The notes beneath the pieces were generated by a model, which saw only the letters and a program-made list of their open reading frames with translations, ran no database searches and was not told the origin of the DNA. A DNA stretch of 16,091 bases from JBMORO01 sp049322295 (lineage in GTDB: Bacteria > Patescibacteriota > Minisyncoccia > RBG-13-40-8-A), in NCBI GenBank assembly GCA_049322295.1, contig JBMORO010000017.1, forward strand, positions 1-16,091, given 5' to 3'. The translations under genes and the position numbers were made by a program. Positions 6,604-14,263 of this stretch are shown here, in pieces (within the stretch, counting starts at the first letter, position 1; each line of letters opens with the position of its first letter).

Positions 6604-7998
6604 CTATTTCTCTAATTTTAGTTTGAGTTCTTTGAGTTGTTTTTGATCTATTTTACTCGGAGCCTCCATAGCTAAATCACGACCATCGCCAGTCTTGGGA
6701 AAAGCAATTACTTCCCGAATGCTTGGTTCATTTCTTAAAATCATTATTAATCTATCAATGCCCAGAGCAATTCCGCCGTGAGGCGGCGTGCCATATTGGA
6801 AAGCCCGTAATAAATGGCCAAATCTCAATTTGATTTCCTCATCTTTTAATCCCACTAATTTAAATACCTTTTTCTGGATTTCTGGGTCGTGAATTCTAAT
6901 ACTGCCTCCAGCAATTTCGTGACCATTTAAAACTAAGTCATGCTGCCAAGAACGAACTTTTGCCGGGTCCTTATCTAATAAAGGTATATCTTGAACTTTC
7001 GGCGAAGTAAAAACATGATGCATTGGGTCCCATCTTTTTTCATCTTTATTCCATTCAAATAAAGGCCAGTTAATAATCCAGACAAAACAAAGTTCATCTG
7101 GATCTTTTTTACCTGCCCCGTAGGCTCGCCCTTCGGGGTTTTTTCTTAAATCTGGTTTATCGGTCTTATATTTTTTTATTGCCTCATCATAGGTTAAAAC
7201 TTTAAATGGTTTAAAAGTCAGTTTCTTTTTAGATAATTTGGCAATTTCTATCATTAATCCTTCGGTAATTTCCATTATTTTTTCTTGGCTCGGAAAAGAT
7301 ATTTCCAAATCAAGCTGAGTAAATTCTGGCTGTCTGTCTCCCCTTAAATCTTCATCCCTAAAACAACGAGCAATTTGAAAATATTTTTCTAAACCAGAAA
7401 CCATTAGAAGTTGCTTAAATTGCTGAGGCGATTGAGGTAGAGCATAAAATTCTCCTGGTTGCAAGCGAGAAGGAACCAAAAAGTCCCGAGCTCCTTCGGG
7501 CGTTGATTTAGTTAGAATCGGGGTCTCAATTTCTATAAATCCCTTTTTATCTAAATAATCTCTGATTAATTTCACTACTTTGTGCCGGAAAATAATATTT
7601 TCTTTCATTCTTTCTCGTCTCAAATCTAAATAACGATATTTTAAACGCGTTTCCTCGCTTGTTTTCTCATTAGATAAATCAAAGGGTAGGGCTTTTGATT
7701 TATTTAAAATTTCTAATTTTTCAACTTTTAACTCTATTTTACCAGTAGATAAATTGGGATTTATCATCCCCGTGGGTCTTTTATCAATTCTACCCTCAAT
7801 AGCTACTACCCATTCTGGCCGCAGATTCTCAGCTAATTTTGAAACTTCGGGCGAAAATAATATCTGCAATAAACCCGATCCATCTCTTAGGTCAATAAAA
7901 ATAATTTTCCCGTGATCTCTTCGAGAATTAACCCATCCACAAACTTTTATTTTCTTTCCAATATTTTTAATTGTGTCCTCAATCAAAATTCTGTTCAT
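6604..7998 (-). CDS. aspS: Aspartyl-tRNA synthetase, bacterial type lacking the GAD insert
   Basis: A class II synthetase charging tRNA with aspartate. The N-terminal OB-fold anticodon domain (VCGWVNSRRDHGKIIFIDLRDG, 19-40) is bacterial in style, followed by STPEGARDF (165-173), ALPQSPQQFKQLLM (186-199), motif 2 FRDEDLRGDRQPEFTQLDLE (213-232) and motif 3 GGIALGIDRL (408-417). At 464 aa it is about 120 residues shorter than E. coli AspRS. The alignment gap falls between YDEAIKKYKTDKPDLR (270-285) and FVWIINWPLFEW (305-316), where the GAD domain normally sits; a short link encoded partly by a GC-rich hairpin (7116-7138) occupies the place. It is the last gene before the terminator and lies 27 bp after greA. 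No Shine-Dalgarno is visible. Whether it also charges tRNA-Asn cannot be told. Confidence 0.96.
   Translation of the reverse strand: MNRILIEDTIKNIGKKIKVCGWVNSRRDHGKIIFIDLRDGSGLLQILFSPEVSKLAENLRPEWVVAIEGRIDKRPTGMINPNLSTGKIELKVEKLEILNKSKALPFDLSNEKTSEETRLKYRYLDLRRERMKENIIFRHKVVKLIRDYLDKKGFIEIETPILTKSTPEGARDFLVPSRLQPGEFYALPQSPQQFKQLLMVSGLEKYFQIARCFRDEDLRGDRQPEFTQLDLEISFPSQEKIMEITEGLMIEIAKLSKKKLTFKPFKVLTYDEAIKKYKTDKPDLRKNPEGRAYGAGKKDPDELCFVWIINWPLFEWNKDEKRWDPMHHVFTSPKVQDIPLLDKDPAKVRSWQHDLVLNGHEIAGGSIRIHDPEIQKKVFKLVGLKDEEIKLRFGHLLRAFQYGTPPHGGIALGIDRLIMILRNEPSIREVIAFPKTGDGRDLAMEAPSKIDQKQLKELKLKLEK
7116..7138. repeat. GC-rich hairpin inside aspS at the site of the missing GAD domain
   Basis: CCCCG-T-AGG (7116-7124) pairs with CCT-T-CGGGG (7130-7138) around a CTCGC loop, with one T:T mismatch. 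It encodes about NPEGRAYG (287-294). It is GC-rich against AT-rich surroundings, as are the three longer palindromes, but shares little sequence with them and could be chance codon use. Confidence 0.4.
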
Positions 7999-8025
7999 AA
8001 ATTTATCTTGACTAATATGGAGGGA

Positions 8026-8475
8026 TTATTTAATCTGTAATATTTTATAATGAATTTTGCCACCGGGAGTGGAGACGATAACTTCATCACCTTTTTTCTT
8101 ACCTAAAAAAGCTCGCCCTAGGGGCGACTCATTAGAAATTTTTCCTTTTACTGGGTCAGCTTCTTGGGAGCCAACGATAACAAATGTTTTTTTACCGGTC
8201 TTATTCTGAACAGTTATTTCGCAACCTACTTCCACTAAATCACAACTGCCTTTTCTCGAAATAATTACTGCATTTTTTATTACTTCTTCAAGCTCTCTAA
8301 TCTTCCCTTCGTTAAATGCCTGGGCTTCTTTTGCTTCAGTATACTCAGCATTCTCAGCTAAATCTCCCATATCCTGTGCCTCATGAATTCTTGCGGCAAT
8401 TTCATTCCTTTTCCTTTTCAACTCTTCTAATTCTCTTTTTATTTCCTTCAATTTTTTAGAACTTAGATATTTCAT
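8026..8475 (-). CDS. greA: Transcript cleavage / elongation factor GreA
   Basis: GreA enters the secondary channel of RNA polymerase and stimulates cleavage of backtracked RNA. The N-terminal coiled coil (about residues 5-75) carries the acidic tip MGDLAENAEYTEAKE (36-50; D38 and E41). The C-terminal FKBP-like domain includes EADPVKGKISNESPLGRAFLGKKKGDEV (104-131). At 149 aa it is typical (about 158 in E. coli). It starts 3 bp after the mrdA stop and precedes aspS by 27 bp, so it belongs to the same transcript. No Shine-Dalgarno is seen before the ATG. Confidence 0.97.
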   Translation of the reverse strand: MKYLSSKKLKEIKRELEELKRKRNEIAARIHEAQDMGDLAENAEYTEAKEAQAFNEGKIRELEEVIKNAVIISRKGSCDLVEVGCEITVQNKTGKKTFVIVGSQEADPVKGKISNESPLGRAFLGKKKGDEVIVSTPGGKIHYKILQIK

Positions 8476-8478
8476 ACT

Positions 8479-10440
8479 TTATCTATTAAAGTACCATGCC
8501 AATATTTCTTTGGCAATAGGAACAGCGACAGCACTACCCTCGCCCCCATTTTCTACTAAAATTGTCAAAACAATTTCTGGATTTTCATAAGGGGCAAAAA
8601 CCGTAAACCAGCTATGAGGTGCTTTTGTTTTAGATACTTGAGCAGTTCCAGTTTTCCCGGCTGCTTTTATTGGTAAATCAGCCAATAACCGGGATGAACC
8701 GGAAACTGCTGATTCTCTCATTCCTTTTTTTACGATTTCTAAAAATTCTTTTTTAATAAAATCCTGATTAATTATTTTTGGTTCTTTATCATCTAATAAT
8801 TGAGGCTGAAATAGCTTGCCACCATTAGCAATTACGGCTGTGGCTATGGCTACTTGTAATGGCGAGGCAAGAATATCGCCCTGACCAATGGAAACATTAT
8901 AGGTATCACCAATATACCACTCCTCATTTTTGGTTTCTTCTTTCCAAGAAGAATTTGGAATAAAGCCCGGCTTCTCATTGGGCAAATCAATTCCCAATAA
9001 ATTACCCCATCCAAAAAGTTTTACATATTTTTCTATTCTCTCAATTCCTAATCCTTCTATCTCGCCATATCCTCCGCCTAAGGTATAAAAATAAACATCG
9101 CATGATTCAGCAATGGCCTTAATTATTTCTACTGTTCCGTGGGCTTTCCAGTCATTAAATGTCCAAAAAATATTAGGATTATATTTATCAAATAAATTAA
9201 TGTAACCGGGGCAATTAATTTGCTTATTGGGGGTAATTACCCCTTCCTGCAAAGCAGCTAAAGCAATTAAAGGTTTGATTGTAGAGCCAGGTGGATAATT
9301 AGCAGAAATTGCTCGATTAAAAAGGGGTTCATTTTTATTCTGGATAATTCTATCAAATAATTCGGGAGATAAACCCTTTACAAACTCATTATTATCAAAA
9401 CTAGGAAAACTAAGCAGGGCTAATATCTTACCATTTTGAGGATTAATTGCCACCGCCGCTGCTCTTGCGGTATAAAGAGTGTTTAATTTTACTTTAATAA
9501 CATTATAAATTTTTTCTTGAAGCTCAGCATCAATAGAAAGAACCAAATCTTGACCAGCTATTGGTTCTTTTTTAGCTAAGACTTTCTGGATTCTTCCCAA
9601 ACTATCAATTTCTATTAATTCTTCACCATAAACGCCTTTAAGTATGTCCTCATAAATATTTTCTATGCCGGCCCTCCCAATATAGTCGTCAAGAAAATAT
9701 TTTTTTTCTGAAATTTCTTCTTTAGTTACTTTCCCCAAATAACCTAAAACATGAGAAAATACTGGTCCATTCTCGTATTCTCGACGACTATTCTTTCTTA
9801 TCCTTATTGTTGGAATATCAGAAAATTGTGATTCTAATAAAAGAGCTTTTTCGGTTGGGATATCCTCCTCAATAATAATTGGGTAAGACAAACCAATATT
9901 CTCTTTAATTTTAGTTTCTATTCCCGCCCGCAACGCCTCGCGGCTAGCGATGGCGGGCGGGTCTTCTCCCGGCATTAATATCTGAGCCAATCTTTCAATA
10001 ATCTGGTTAAATTCTTTTTCCTTGACCAAGTCAGCTGGGATAACCAATAAATCAAGTTTAGGAATATTTATAGCCAAAGGGGTCTTATTTCTATCATAAA
10101 TAATTCCTCTTAATGGTCCAATAGGGTAAGAGCGAATTCGATTTTCATCAGCTAAACCCCGCCAATAATCTCCTTTAATTATTTGCAACTCAAAACCTTT
10201 TATTAAAAGCAGTCCCAAAATAGAAATAATTGAAATTAAAAATATTTTAAGAATCTTCTCCTTAATTGGCTTTTCTAATTTTTCTCTTTCTCCATCCGGA
10301 GACTCTTTCAATCTTTTCGAATCCATTAAAATCTCTTCTGGCTCAATATCTTCCCCGCCCACCACGCCAGCAAGCTGGCTTGCATGGTGGGCGGGCTTGA
10401 ATTTTCTTTTTATTTTATATTTCTTAAACTCATCATGCAT
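8479..10440 (-). CDS. mrdA: Penicillin-binding protein 2 (elongasome transpeptidase)
   Basis: A class B PBP that crosslinks murein during lateral wall growth with MreBCD and a SEDS partner. The 653-aa protein has a cytoplasmic tail (1-60), one membrane anchor (about 62-82), a dimerisation domain starting at RIRSYPIGPLRGIIYDRN (101-118) and a transpeptidase domain with S386-T-I-K389, SCD (446-448, the SxD form usual in PBP2) and K596-T-G598. Two GC-rich palindromes lie in frame: one encodes residues 16-29 of the tail, the other residues 161-173 of the extracytoplasmic dimerisation domain. Neither interrupts the frame or touches the active site. The gene overlaps mreD by 8 bp. A rod-shape function is inferred from the operon context. 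Confidence 0.95.
   Translation of the reverse strand: MHDEFKKYKIKRKFKPAHHASQLAGVVGGEDIEPEEILMDSKRLKESPDGEREKLEKPIKEKILKIFLISIISILGLLLIKGFELQIIKGDYWRGLADENRIRSYPIGPLRGIIYDRNKTPLAINIPKLDLLVIPADLVKEKEFNQIIERLAQILMPGEDPPAIASREALRAGIETKIKENIGLSYPIIIEEDIPTEKALLLESQFSDIPTIRIRKNSRREYENGPVFSHVLGYLGKVTKEEISEKKYFLDDYIGRAGIENIYEDILKGVYGEELIEIDSLGRIQKVLAKKEPIAGQDLVLSIDAELQEKIYNVIKVKLNTLYTARAAAVAINPQNGKILALLSFPSFDNNEFVKGLSPELFDRIIQNKNEPLFNRAISANYPPGSTIKPLIALAALQEGVITPNKQINCPGYINLFDKYNPNIFWTFNDWKAHGTVEIIKAIAESCDVYFYTLGGGYGEIEGLGIERIEKYVKLFGWGNLLGIDLPNEKPGFIPNSSWKEETKNEEWYIGDTYNVSIGQGDILASPLQVAIATAVIANGGKLFQPQLLDDKEPKIINQDFIKKEFLEIVKKGMRESAVSGSSRLLADLPIKAAGKTGTAQVSKTKAPHSWFTVFAPYENPEIVLTILVENGGEGSAVAVPIAKEILAWYFNR
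9923..9961. repeat. GC-rich palindromic element A, in frame inside mrdA
   Basis: This 39-bp element has perfect 9-bp arms, CCCGCCCGC (9923-9931) and GCGGGCGGG (9953-9961). The core contains CGCCTCGC and can form a short inner stem. On the coding strand it supplies residues 161-173 (PPAIASREALRAG) of PBP2, starting at the third base of codon 160. GC content is far above the flanking DNA. It shares its first 10 and a 10-nt terminal word (GCGTTGCGGG on the coding strand) with element C in proS. Confidence 0.85.
10354..10395. repeat. GC-rich palindromic element B, in frame inside mrdA
   Basis: This 42-bp element has perfect 11-bp arms, CCCGCCCACCA (10354-10364) and TGGTGGGCGGG (10385-10395). The interior has two alternative inner stems: GCCAGC/GCTGGC (10366-10371, 10374-10379) and GCAAGC/GCTTGC (10370-10375, 10378-10383). 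It encodes exactly 14 codons, residues 16-29 (PAHHASQLAGVVGG), of the cytoplasmic tail of PBP2. Confidence 0.85.
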
Positions 10441-10900
10441 ATTTTTTTATTAAATAAAATATCGGTAAAGCAAGGATTAGATTATAAATAAGTCCTATAA
10501 TAAATGTTAAAAACCCCCAATCAAAACTAATATCAAAAATTTCAAAAATAATAATTAATAAAATATTATAAACAAAAATAGCAATTAAAAAAATTAAAAT
10601 CAGGGGAAAAAAAGTCGTTTTTTTAAAAGTATTTTGACTAAGAAAATAAACCAAATAACTTACTACTAATAGAGCAACAATCGAGGCACCTAAAATATTA
10701 TGTAAGGAATAAAAATCTAAAAACAATCCTCCAACAATTATCCATGGCAAAGTCTTTTTCCACCCCTGTAAAATACTTAAAGCCAAAATTGATATCAAAA
10801 TCAAATTAGGCCACGCCCCAAATATCTTTAGCTGAGGCAAAATCCCAATCTGGAGAAATAAAATCAATAAAATAAAAATTATAATTAAAAAAATTCTCAT
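10433..10900 (-). CDS. mreD: Rod-shape-determining membrane protein MreD
   Basis: A small polytopic membrane protein of the elongasome. The 155 aa are nearly all hydrophobic, with about five membrane segments; it begins MRIFLIIIFILLILFLQIGI and contains WPNLILISILALSILQGWKK (30-49) and GGLFLDFYSLHNILG (57-71), the latter typical of MreD (GxxxDxxs..lG). Sequence conservation in this family is low, so the identification rests on length, topology and position between mreC and mrdA. It overlaps mreC by 4 bp (ATGA) and mrdA by 8 bp. Confidence 0.88.
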   Translation of the reverse strand: MRIFLIIIFILLILFLQIGILPQLKIFGAWPNLILISILALSILQGWKKTLPWIIVGGLFLDFYSLHNILGASIVALLVVSYLVYFLSQNTFKKTTFFPLILIFLIAIFVYNILLIIIFEIFDISFDWGFLTFIIGLIYNLILALPIFYLIKKYA

Positions 10901-11688
10901 TTTACAATGAAAACTTCTTCTAATTTTGAAAAGTCAACAGCCGGCAGAATGGTGACTTTCTGGAATAGCTGGTTTTGGGATAAATCAATGCTTTCAATTT
11001 TGCCGATTAAAATCCCCTTGGGGTAAATTTTATCCATTCCCGAAGTGATAACCTTTGCTCCTATTTCTAATTTCTCATTTCGGGGAATAAAATCCATAAA
11101 AAGTTTTCCTTTCTCTTCTCTCTTGACTAATCCCTGACTCCTTTCTCCCTCAATTAAAGCAGCTACAATGCTTTCCTTGTTAGTAATTAAAATTATTTTA
11201 GAAAAATCGGGCATTACCTCAATTGTTTTACCCACTAAAGCAAATTCTTTAGAAATTACAGCCATATCCTTTTTCAAACCATCGTCACTTCCTTTATTTA
11301 TTAAAACCCAATCTTGAGACCCTTGAATATCTTTTCCTACTATCAAGGCAAACTCTAAATTAAGTTGATTTCTTTGGGATATGTCTAATCCTTCTCTTAA
11401 AATTCGATTCTCTCGTTCAATTTCTTTTAGTTGAGTGACTATTGAATCTAATTCTAAATTTTCTTTCTGTAACTCAGCATTCTCTTTGCTTAAATCTTTT
11501 ATAGAAAGGATAACCTCAAAAAATCCTATTACCCTATCCCCTGCTCTAATAAAAAAATTTTGAACCGGAGAAAATATTTTGAAAACAAAATTCCCCAAAC
11601 TATTTATAAGTCCAGGGATTATGTTCATTACAACCACAACTATCAATAGGATGATAATTATTAAAAAATATTTTTTTGAAAATTTCAT
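10897..11688 (-). CDS. mreC: Rod-shape-determining protein MreC
   Basis: A bitopic periplasmic or extracytoplasmic scaffold linking MreB filaments to PBP2. The 263-aa protein has one N-terminal membrane segment (about 7-26), a coiled coil (about 62-98, SIKDLSKENAELQKENLELD onward) and a C-terminal beta domain with family patterns such as DWVLINKGSDDGLKKDMAV (126-144), LVGKTIEV (151-158) and KVITSGMDKIYPKGILIGKI (212-231). The gene starts one base after the mreB stop and overlaps mreD by 4 bp, the classic mreB-mreC-mreD order. No Shine-Dalgarno is seen. Confidence 0.94.
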   Translation of the reverse strand: MKFSKKYFLIIIILLIVVVVMNIIPGLINSLGNFVFKIFSPVQNFFIRAGDRVIGFFEVILSIKDLSKENAELQKENLELDSIVTQLKEIERENRILREGLDISQRNQLNLEFALIVGKDIQGSQDWVLINKGSDDGLKKDMAVISKEFALVGKTIEVMPDFSKIILITNKESIVAALIEGERSQGLVKREEKGKLFMDFIPRNEKLEIGAKVITSGMDKIYPKGILIGKIESIDLSQNQLFQKVTILPAVDFSKLEEVFIVK

Positions 11689-11689
11689 A

Positions 11690-12742
11690 TTATCTCGGCA
11701 CTTCGCCGTAATCTATTGGCACCAGAACTTCTTTTAATCTGTCTAACTCTTCCAAAATAATACCTGCTCCTCGAGCTACCGCAGTTAAGGGATCATCTAC
11801 CACTTTTACTGGCATTTTTGTCTCTTTGTTAATTAATTTATCTATTCCTCGGAGTAAACTTCCTCCGCCAACCATCATAATCCCTCGGTGCATAATATCT
11901 GCTACTAACTCTGGTGGAGTTTCTTCAATAGTATCTTTTACAGCATCAACAATTGCTTGATTAGAGTTAAAAAGAGCTTCTCGAATTTGGTCACTATTTA
12001 CAATTATCTCTTTTGGTAAACCAGTAATTAAATCTCTTCCCCTCATTGGTGCTTCTAAAATCTCCTCTAAGTCATAGGCTGAACCAATAGCAATTTTAAT
12101 ATCTTCGGCGGTTTTCTCGCCTAAAACGAGCTTTAATTCATCCCGAGCATAATCAATAATATCTTGATTTAGTCTGTCACCAGCAGTTTTTAAATTTCGA
12201 CTAGAGACAATTCCACCTAAAGATATTACAGCAACATCAGTTGTTCCGCCACCAATGTCCACTATCATATTTCCCAGCGCTTCCTGAACAGGTAAACGAG
12301 CACCAATTGCTGCGGCCATTGCCTCTTCAACTAAGTAAACTTCTCTAGCCCCGGCATTTAAAGCTGCATCTCGAACTGCCTTTTTCTCTACCTCAGTAAT
12401 AGCAGCGGGAATACCAACAATTACTCTTGGTCTAGGCAAAACAGCAAAACTATTTTTATGAACTTTGCGAATAAAATAGCGAAGCATTTGTTCGGTTACC
12501 TCGAAATCAGAGATTACCCCATGGATTAATGGTCGAGTAGCTGAAATATGAGCTGGAGTTCGACCAACCATTTTCTTGGCCTCTTCACCAATAGCTAAAA
12601 TCTGACCAGTTTTCTGATTTACGGCTACAACCGATGGCTCATTAATAACAATCCCTCTGCCTCGAACATAGACCAGGGTCGTGGCTGTTCCTAAATCAAT
12701 TCCCACATCTTTAGAAAGTTTTCCAAGTATTCTGTTAAACAT
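11690..12742 (-). CDS. mreB: Actin-like cell-shape protein MreB
   Basis: MreB is an ATP-binding bacterial actin whose membrane-bound filaments orient lateral wall synthesis. At 350 aa it matches the family (347 in E. coli). Nucleotide-site motifs: phosphate 1 DVGIDLGTATT (12-22), connect/catalytic region VEEAMAAAIGA (138-148), phosphate 2 NMIVDIGGGTTDVAV (158-172) and the adenosine motif IMMVGGGSLLRGI (288-300). The ATG at 12742 is chosen because MFNRILGKLSKDVGIDLGTA is the normal MreB N-terminus; a GTG at 12793 would add 17 residues overlapping proS in another frame. It lies 4 bp after the proS stop, so it is probably co-transcribed with proS. Confidence 0.97.
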   Translation of the reverse strand: MFNRILGKLSKDVGIDLGTATTLVYVRGRGIVINEPSVVAVNQKTGQILAIGEEAKKMVGRTPAHISATRPLIHGVISDFEVTEQMLRYFIRKVHKNSFAVLPRPRVIVGIPAAITEVEKKAVRDAALNAGAREVYLVEEAMAAAIGARLPVQEALGNMIVDIGGGTTDVAVISLGGIVSSRNLKTAGDRLNQDIIDYARDELKLVLGEKTAEDIKIAIGSAYDLEEILEAPMRGRDLITGLPKEIIVNSDQIREALFNSNQAIVDAVKDTIEETPPELVADIMHRGIMMVGGGSLLRGIDKLINKETKMPVKVVDDPLTAVARGAGIILEELDRLKEVLVPIDYGEVPR

Positions 12743-12746
12743 GCTA

Positions 12747-14189
12747 TTAATAGGCCTTAGCGAATAATACTTCGAATTTTCCCTCCTTGCCACACCTTAT
12801 ACACCTCCCCGCAACGCTCTCGCTTGCGAGGCGGGCGGGCCTGCCAGATTTATTATCCTTTATAATACCTCTAATCGTGGCTTTCGTCTCATTTTGAATC
12901 TTCGTCTCACATTTTTCATCTCCACACCAATAAGTTTCAATAAATCCGCTTTTTTTCTCCATTATATCTTTAAATTCAGAATATGATTTCACTTGATGAG
13001 TGTTATTTTGAGTAAATCCTTTTGATTTCTCTAATAATTTTCTTTGAAAATTATCTAAAATTTTTCCAACTCGATTACTAAATTCTTTTATTGATAAATT
13101 CTGTCTTTTTAAATCATCCCTTAAAACAAAGGTTATTTTATTTCCTTTTACTTCTTTAGGGCCAATCTCAATTCTCAAGGGTACACCCTTCAACTCCCAT
13201 TCGTGAAATTTCCAGCCAGGAGTTTGTTGAGTTCGCCAATCGCTAATAAATCTAATTTCTTTACCTGAAAGGGTTTTTTCAATCTTCAAAATATAATCTT
13301 TTATTTTTCTATCTTTGGAAATCGGAATAATTACTATTTGATAAGGGGCAATTTTGGGCGGTAAAATCAAACCCCTATCATCCCCGTGAGCCATAACCAA
13401 GCCACCAATCATTCTCGTACTTACACCCCAACTAGTCTGCCAAACATAATCTTTCTTTCCTTTCTCATTTAAAAATTGGATGCCAAATGATTTTGAGAAA
13501 TTTTGTCCTAATTGATGAGAAGTCCCCATTTGAAGAGCTTTACCATCTTTCATTAGGGCTTCTACTGATAGAGTATACAAGGCCCCAGCAAATTTCTCGG
13601 CCTCGGTTTTTTTACCGGAAACACAATAAATAGCCAGCCAATTTTGAGCGAAATTTTGATACATTTTTAAAATGTTTTTCGCCATTTCATCGGCTTCTTT
13701 TTCCGTCAGGTGGGCAGTATGACCTTCCTGCCACAGAAATTCTAAGGTTCTCAAAAATAATCTTGGTCTCATTTCCCATCTAACAATATTTGCCCATTGA
13801 TTAATTTTTAACGGCAAATCCCGATATGATTGAATCCATTTCTTAAAAACGTCATACATTATAGTTTCCGAAGTTGGACGAATGGCTAATCTTTCTTGAA
13901 GTTTTTTACTTCCGCCGAGAGTCACCCAAGCCACTTGGGGAGCAAAGCCCTTAACATGTTCAGCTTCTTTTTTAAGAAATTTTTCTGGAATAAATAAAGG
14001 AAAATAAACATTACTTACTCCCATTTTTTTAATCTCAATATCCATCGCCCTCTGGATATTTTCCCAAATAGCATAACCATATGGTTTTATAATCATACAG
14101 CCCTTAACTGGTGAATATTCGGCCAAATCTGCCCCCAAAACTACCTCATTATACCACTTAGCAAAATCCTCTTTTTGTTTAATTAACAT
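12747..14189 (-). CDS. proS: Prolyl-tRNA synthetase, archaeal/eukaryote-like type with C-terminal zinc domain
   Basis: A class II synthetase charging tRNA with proline. It is the short form (480 aa) without the bacterial INS editing domain and with a C-terminal zinc domain, as in archaea and some bacteria such as Thermus. Visible motifs: GCMIIKPYGYAIWENIQRAMD (30-50), RPTSETIMYDVFKKWI (104-119), RWEMRPRLFLRTLEFLWQEGHTAH (137-160) and the motif 3 region RMIGGLVMAHGDDRGLILPP (259-278). Zinc ligands are C422, C427, C463 and C466, ending in the family's typical FAKAY terminus. A GC-rich palindrome (12807-12839) encodes residues 451-461, between the two cysteine pairs; its DNA composition is unlike the gene. 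It follows rseP by 74 bp and precedes mreB by 4 bp. Confidence 0.96.
   Translation of the reverse strand: MLIKQKEDFAKWYNEVVLGADLAEYSPVKGCMIIKPYGYAIWENIQRAMDIEIKKMGVSNVYFPLFIPEKFLKKEAEHVKGFAPQVAWVTLGGSKKLQERLAIRPTSETIMYDVFKKWIQSYRDLPLKINQWANIVRWEMRPRLFLRTLEFLWQEGHTAHLTEKEADEMAKNILKMYQNFAQNWLAIYCVSGKKTEAEKFAGALYTLSVEALMKDGKALQMGTSHQLGQNFSKSFGIQFLNEKGKKDYVWQTSWGVSTRMIGGLVMAHGDDRGLILPPKIAPYQIVIIPISKDRKIKDYILKIEKTLSGKEIRFISDWRTQQTPGWKFHEWELKGVPLRIEIGPKEVKGNKITFVLRDDLKRQNLSIKEFSNRVGKILDNFQRKLLEKSKGFTQNNTHQVKSYSEFKDIMEKKSGFIETYWCGDEKCETKIQNETKATIRGIIKDNKSGRPARLASESVAGRCIRCGKEGKFEVLFAKAY
12807..12839. repeat. GC-rich palindromic element C, in frame inside proS
   Basis: This 33-bp element has CCCGC (12808-12812) and GCGGGCGGG (12831-12839) as unequal outer arms and a perfect inner stem CTCGC-TT-GCGAG (12819-12830). 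It supplies exactly 11 codons, residues 451-461 (PARLASESVAG), in the loop between the two zinc-binding cysteine pairs. Its coding-strand ends (CCCGCCCGCC and GCGTTGCGGG) match element A in mrdA, but the codons are read in a different frame. Confidence 0.85.
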
Positions 14190-14190
14190 A

Positions 14191-14201
14191 AGCGCTTCGC
14201 T
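14191..14201. repeat. Small GC-rich hairpin directly before the proS start
   Basis: AGCG-CTT-CGCT lies two bases before the proS ATG on the coding strand, in an otherwise AT-only 74-bp gap. The word GCGAAGCGC is also found in the palindrome at 15768-15818. It occupies the place of a ribosome binding site; no Shine-Dalgarno is present. Confidence 0.4.
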
Positions 14202-14263
14202 AAAATTAAATCTTAAAGATAAAAAATTTTTTATTTTTAGTATTTTATTTTTTATTTTAAAAC

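Noticed and set aside
7485..7500. Small inverted repeat CCCGA...TCGGG in aspS
   Set aside because: It encodes the conserved STPEGARDF motif of AspRS and cannot be an inserted element.
12743..12793. Upstream GTG start that would lengthen MreB by 17 residues
   Set aside because: The extra residues overlap proS in a different frame and do not resemble any MreB N-terminus; the ATG at 12742 fits the family.
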